From Ruminococcaceae bacterium UBA1425 (GTDB lineage Bacteria; Bacillota; Clostridia; Oscillospirales; Acutalibacteraceae): a stretch of DNA of 64,000 nt. Each line of letters starts with the position of its first letter. Position 1 is the first letter of the stretch. The stretch is from positions 20,658-84,657 of the forward strand of contig DCUB01000034.1 in assembly GCA_002329365.1 (NCBI GenBank), written 5' to 3'. The notes under the pieces were generated by a model. That model made no database searches and was not told the DNA's origin. It saw nothing but the letters and a program-made list of their open reading frames with translations. The position numbers were made by a program, and so were the translations under genes. Shown here in pieces: positions 30,801 through 36,800 of the stretch.

Positions 30801-33800
30801 TACCGTTACATCGCCCGCCGGCATCAGGAACGACGACTTGCCGTCACGGTAATACTCGTCTGCCGTGTCGGAAATCTGGTCGATCCATTCCTCTGTCGGC
30901 GTCAGCGTCACCGCCGGCGGCGCCGTCACATATGACCATGTCGTGAAGTGATAGCCTGTTGAAGCTCTTGCGACGATTACTACCGAACTGTCGCATGCCA
31001 CTTCCGCGCCCGAGCCGCTCGTAGCGCTTGCCTTAATGTCGGCTCCGCCCTTTGTTACCGAATATATGGAGCCGCTGCCGCTGACGGCAACCTTTAAGGT
31101 GAAGTCGATGGCTGTCCAGTGAGCGTAAACGGTGGAATTGCCGGCAGTTTGATATATGGTGGCCGCCGTTACCTCGGTACCGCCGGTAGCCGAGGTGAAC
31201 CAGCCCGCGAAGTTGTAGCCCGTTCTTGTGACGACATATCCGTTTGCGGTTATCGGCCATGTATCGCCGTTTCCGTCTTCTGCTCCGTATGGGCTGTCAT
31301 AAACCACGGTCTTGCTCGCAAGGCTGCACGAGCCTCCGTTCGCGTTGAAGGAAAGCGTGAACTGGCGGGCGGACCAAATCGGCGAAAGCTCGGTGTTAGA
31401 CGTGCGGTTCCAGTTGTTGTTGCTCGTGCCGTCGGCTTTATAATATTTCGTTGCGCCGTACTGGTAGCCGTCGAAGGTATAACCCGTCCGTGAAGGCAGT
31501 GACGAGATTGCCGGCATTGCCGAGCCGTATGTCGCCGTGACGCTTGTGGTCGTTGCCTGCGTTGTTGCAGATGTCTGGAGAAGCGTTACGGTATATTTGT
31601 TAACCGCGAAGGTGGCGGTGACCGTAATATCGCTCGCGGGCATTTTGAACATGGACTGACCTATTCCATAATAGGTCTCGACACCTTCGTTTTCGTTTTC
31701 TCTGTCATCATCATCTAAGTCCGTTATGTTCGCCGTGGGCATAGAGTATCCCCAGCTTACGAAATGGTAACCCGTATTGGCTTGTGCCCTGATTGTGACA
31801 GTTGAATTGTATGCGACGTCGCTTCCGGACGAAATGGTTGTAGTGCCGGATTTTATCGACTGGATTATACCGCCGCCTCCGCTGACGTTTGCCGTAAGCG
31901 TGTAGCTGTTGATGCTCCAAATTGCATAGATGTTAACAGTCGCGCCGTTTGTTGAGGAAAGATTGGGTATGCCCGCACCGGCGGTATAAGTCGTGCCGGA
32001 CCCGTTCGCATTGGTGTTCCAGTTGACAAACGTGTAGCCTGTCTTTGTGAAGCCGCACTGAGCTACGGTCTTGAACACATCCGTGCTGTCGTCGTAGGTT
32101 ATTGTCTGGTTGACTACCGTGCCGCTGCCGCCATCGCCGGGGTTGTACTTAAGCGTGTAGGTTATTGCCGTCCATGTTGCCGTGTAGCTCCTGTTGCCCG
32201 TGCTGCCCTGCGCTATCTGAACGCTTGTGGAGGAGCCTGTTATGCCGGTCCCCGTCCAGCCCGCGAAGATATAGCCGGTTCTCGTCGGGTTGTTGAGCGT
32301 GAACGTAGGCGTTTCGACGGTGTAGGTTGTGTTGTTTGTTGCCGCACCTCCATTGAGAGTGTAGCTTATTGTATAGGTGATGGGCCTGGCGTTCGCGGTG
32401 AGGTAGACAGCTCCCGTCGGCATTGTGAAGTTATAAGCCTGCGTTGTGCTGGCTGCCTGCGCGCTCGTCTGACCGGAGGTTACGGACCAGCCGTTAACCG
32501 TATCCCACTCGTAGCCTGTCGCGAGCGTAGCGTTAAGACTTACAGACGCGCCGTAATAATATGTGCCGGAGCCGGTTACCGTTGAAATACCCGTATCCAT
32601 AGCAAGCGTTACGGCGTAGGAACTGCGATCGTAGTACAGCTTGATTACAAGGCTGCCGTTTGGCTTGATTGTTGTGCTCGTGACTGTTGTTCCGTCAACC
32701 TCGGCATGGTGGTACGCAATGCCGCCCAGCACCTCGTATGATGAATTCTTCTTATCAACCAGAACTACCGTCGCGTCTGATGTTCCCGTAAGGTTGTCTG
32801 TATGGTTCGGTGTTGACGGATAGCTCCCCGAGGTATTCTTTATATAATGCTCTACTTTGTACGGCGTGTTTGTGTTTGGCGTCCAGTTTGCCGTGTAGGT
32901 CTTGTTGCCGGTGCTGGCGGCGGGAATCGTTACCGATGTCTGCGGCGTTGTGCCGTTTGAACCGGTCCAGCCGGTGAACGTATAGCCCGTTTTTGTCGGC
33001 TGCTGAATGGTAATCGCCGCGTTCTCAATATTATATGAAGACGGGTTGTTCGCGTGGTTGGTGCCTCCGTTCATCGTGTAGGTGATTGTGTAGTTTATAA
33101 TGCTCCATGTGGCGGTTAAAGTCTTGTTACCCGAAGAATGATACGCTATTGTCGGCTGCGAAAGCGTGCCGCCGAACCAGCTTCCGGTCCAGCCCTCGAA
33201 GGTATAGCCCGGCCTTGACGGAGGGTATATCGTTACCGCATCCTCATATGTATACGTCGCCGGGTTGTTCACGTTATTCGTAACGGGTGAGTTTGTGGTG
33301 CCGCCTAAATTATATGTAATAGTATAGTTGTGTAGCGTATACTGGGCGTAGATTGTGTGGTCCTTATTTTCTCTAATCGGGGATGCGGCGGTTACCTGTG
33401 TGGTGCCCGTAGGCGTAGTATACCAGCCCTTGAAGTCATAGTAGGTCTTTGTCGGGTTAGCCGACGGCCAGCCGACGTTGCCGTAATAGTTAAACTGTGT
33501 ATCGTCAGAAGGATTGTTGTCGCCGTCGTCGAGCAGACCGTAGCCCGCGTAATAATAGTTGTTCGGCAGAGTTGTTCCCGTTCCGTTCTGCGTTTTGAGC
33601 GTTATAGCGCTGCCGCCGTTTGAGTCAAACGTAACCCTCGGGAAGTACGCGGTGTCCAGATATTCTATCGGCGGCGCTGCCGTTGTACCCGACCGCGATG
33701 CGACACTGCTTCCATCGGTACTTCTGGCAACGACGTATGTCTTGTAATACTTTGTTTCGTCCGAGCTGCCGGGGTTTCCTCCGGAGTTGTTGTGAGACGA

Positions 33801-36800
33801 CCTTAAAATAGTGCTTTTCCAAAGACTTGTGCCGTTTGTCATTACACCGGATACCTTGCCTGTGGCTTCATTTAGATAGTCGAATACCCTGACTGTGTCT
33901 GACTGCACTCCGGTCGAAAGGTTTATTGACGAATAAACTGTATCTGTATATACAGGATTTGTACCGTGAAGCGTTACCCCCGCCGCTGTTAAGACGCTTG
34001 CGTAAACTATAAAGCCGCTTGTGCCGTCAGGCGTTATACGCGTAGTTCCGCTGATTGATGACGGTGATTTGCCCCATACGGCGTAAAGATTAACGGTAGC
34101 GCCGTTTACAGCACTAAGGTTAATTACAGACTGTTGATTTGAATAAACGACAGTTGTTCCCGCAGGGCTGGTGTCCCAGCCCTGGAAGGTGAGTGTATGC
34201 CATCCGCCGGCGTCGTCGATATTCATTGTGAATCCGTTTGCGGTAAGATTCACCCACGTATCATAAGAAACGTTGTTTATACTCGCCGTTGAACCGCCTA
34301 ATATGCCGCTCGCGCCGTTGCCGTTGAATACTATATTGTATTTATGCGCGCTCCAGTTGGCGGTATAGCTCTTGTTGCCGGTGCTGCCGGATGGTATGGA
34401 CACGGACGTCTGAGGCGTCGTGCCGTTTGAGCCGGTCCAGCCGGTGAAGTCGAAGCCCGTTCTTGTGGGCTGCGCGAGATTTATCGTCGCGCTTTCTATG
34501 GTGTATGAAGTCGGGTTGCCGGCGCCGTTTGTTGCCGGAGCCGTTGTAGAACCGTTTAGATTGTATGATATCGTATAAGTCGTGGGCGTCCACTTTGACC
34601 ACAGGTGAATCGACTTTTCGCCCTCGACGGCTGCCGGGGTGTTGGTGCCGGTGTACACTGAGCTCGTCATTGAGGTGGAGCTTGTAATGTTTGTGCCCGT
34701 GCCGTTTTTGCCCGTGTACCAGCCCTGGAAGGTGTAGCCCTTTATGGACGTTGTGGCAAGACCGTCCGCGCCGTTAATGCCCGTAGCCGTTGAAAATGCA
34801 TTGTCGTAGGAGACAAGCGACTGCGGCGGATACGCTATGGAGTAGTCGGACGCGGTTAAGCCCGTCGCAGACCTCGCGGAAACGTCCTGAATCATATAGT
34901 TTTCAAAAGCTACCGACTGAATGGCGTTCATTATGCCCAACCTCATTGTAACGTAGGGCTTACCTGCCGGTAACGTAAATTCAATTTCCTGATGATAAAG
35001 GCCGGTAGAAGCATCATAAGTTTTATCCGTACTGCTCCATAACGTCCATTCGCTTGATGAGCAGTTAGTGTTGGGATAGGCGAATATAAAGTTTCTTAAT
35101 GAAGGTTCTCCGGCGATTCGTTCCCATTCGCCTCCGACATTCTGAACGCGGTACGCGTTGACCGACATCCTATAGGTGTGACCCGGTATCAGCGTCATTA
35201 TGTATGAATTTGGGCCGGTGTACGGTTCTGTAAAGCTGTCGGCAGACGAGTTTGCAGTGTAATAAAACCTGTTGTTGTCTATGTCGGCCTGATATGTGCC
35301 ATACCCTACGGCAAAGCCGGTCGCACTGACCCACTGGCCGAAGTGGAACTCGTTGTCGTACTCGACGACATAATTGCGGACGTCCCACTGTGCTGTGAAG
35401 GTTTCGTTCTGCGGATATGTCCAGTTTATCTGCGCGTCGTGCTGCACTATTGCGCCGGTGGCGCTGAACAGCCAGCCGGCAAAATCGTAGCCGGTGCGTG
35501 TGGGCGCCGGCTTCGAGACGCCGCCTTTGCTGCCCACCGTAAACTTAGAATGGTATGTGACGGAGGTTGTCTGCGTCTGAGTCGTCGATCCGTCAAAGGA
35601 GGGCGTGGACGAGCCGCTGCCCTTGTTAAGGTTGTATGTGACGGTGTATGTTTTCGGGGCGTATGTAAACGTCCATGTAACGGGGCTAAAGTCGGCGCTC
35701 GCTATCCAGTATTCGCCCTGCGCCGAGCCGCCCTGAACGTAGCTCGAAAGGTTTGTGCTTCCGTTGTAGCAGGTATATGATGTTGCCGTGTAGCCCGGAA
35801 TATTGTCGTAATATGCACAAACCCAGTCGCCGTAGTTGAAGCTCTTCGTTTCAACCGGGGTGCCTATAATCTGGGCGTTCGTCTGCCCGTTGTAGTTTGT
35901 GCCGCTGCTTACGTGCGTTACCGTGGATGTGCCCGAAGCCCGTGCAAGTTCGCCTTCGTTGGCTGATCCCGACGCATTTGCGTTGTCGGGGTCGCCCACC
36001 TTGATGGCAAGGTCGAGTATCGAGTTCTGATAAGTGTTGTAGCCCGTCGCATACCAGCTTGGCTGCTGGCACTTTGCCACGGCGGTGTAATAGGTTGAAC
36101 GGATAGTCGCTTTGTTCACCGCAGTAACTGAAACAGGCATTATGCTGGTAATATTTGTTGTACCGCCGCTTCTTCCCTTTGTGGCGAATCCGGTTACGTT
36201 AAATGTCCCGGTGGAAATATTGCCCCTTATTTTTGATTCATACGGCGGATCGGCTTGTCTGTCACAGGGGGATCTGTCAACCCACTTATCGCTTGTCGTG
36301 TTATAAACCTGGACATAGCCCGCATCCTTAGTGCCCTCGGTATCGGTAACGTAATTACCTGCGTAGAAGAACGGCAAATAATCGTAGTTTGTAAAACGCG
36401 ACGTGTCGACAGTGAGATATCCTGTCGGAGCATTACAGGTGTAGTTTTTGGTACTATTCTCACTGATTTCCTTGTTCAAGTAGTTTGCGTTCCTTAATGA
36501 GGCGTTTTGAAGATACGCGCCCTCGACACCGGTGTCGTCAAGATTTCTCGCTTTCGGGTCGCCTCTCCAGCCTGAAGTGGCAAATCTTTGCAGGTAATAA
36601 AGATAGGAATTTGCGTCCTTGCCTCCGCTGGCATTGTGGCTGTGTATGCCGACCACCCAGCCGACGGTCTGAAGGAAGAATGTATCATGGTACGGGCCGT
36701 TGTCGTTTTTTACTCTCGTTGCCGCCGCTATGGGCTGCGTAAACGGGTTGTAGCATATCGTATAGGCGTATGTGTAATATGTTCTGCCGTTTACCGTGTA

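Noticed and set aside
22041..30935. Long open frames on the + strand opposite the giant gene (for instance 22041-22820, 26844-27623 and 30078-30935)
   Set aside because: Their residues are Cys/Arg/Gly-rich, low in hydrophobic core patterns, and arise from the repetitive codons of the giant gene; none has a ribosome site or family pattern.
18870..35680. Regularly spaced similar segments that could be a CRISPR array
   Set aside because: Period is hundreds of bases, there are no identical direct repeats of 25-40 bp, and all segments lie in one coding frame.
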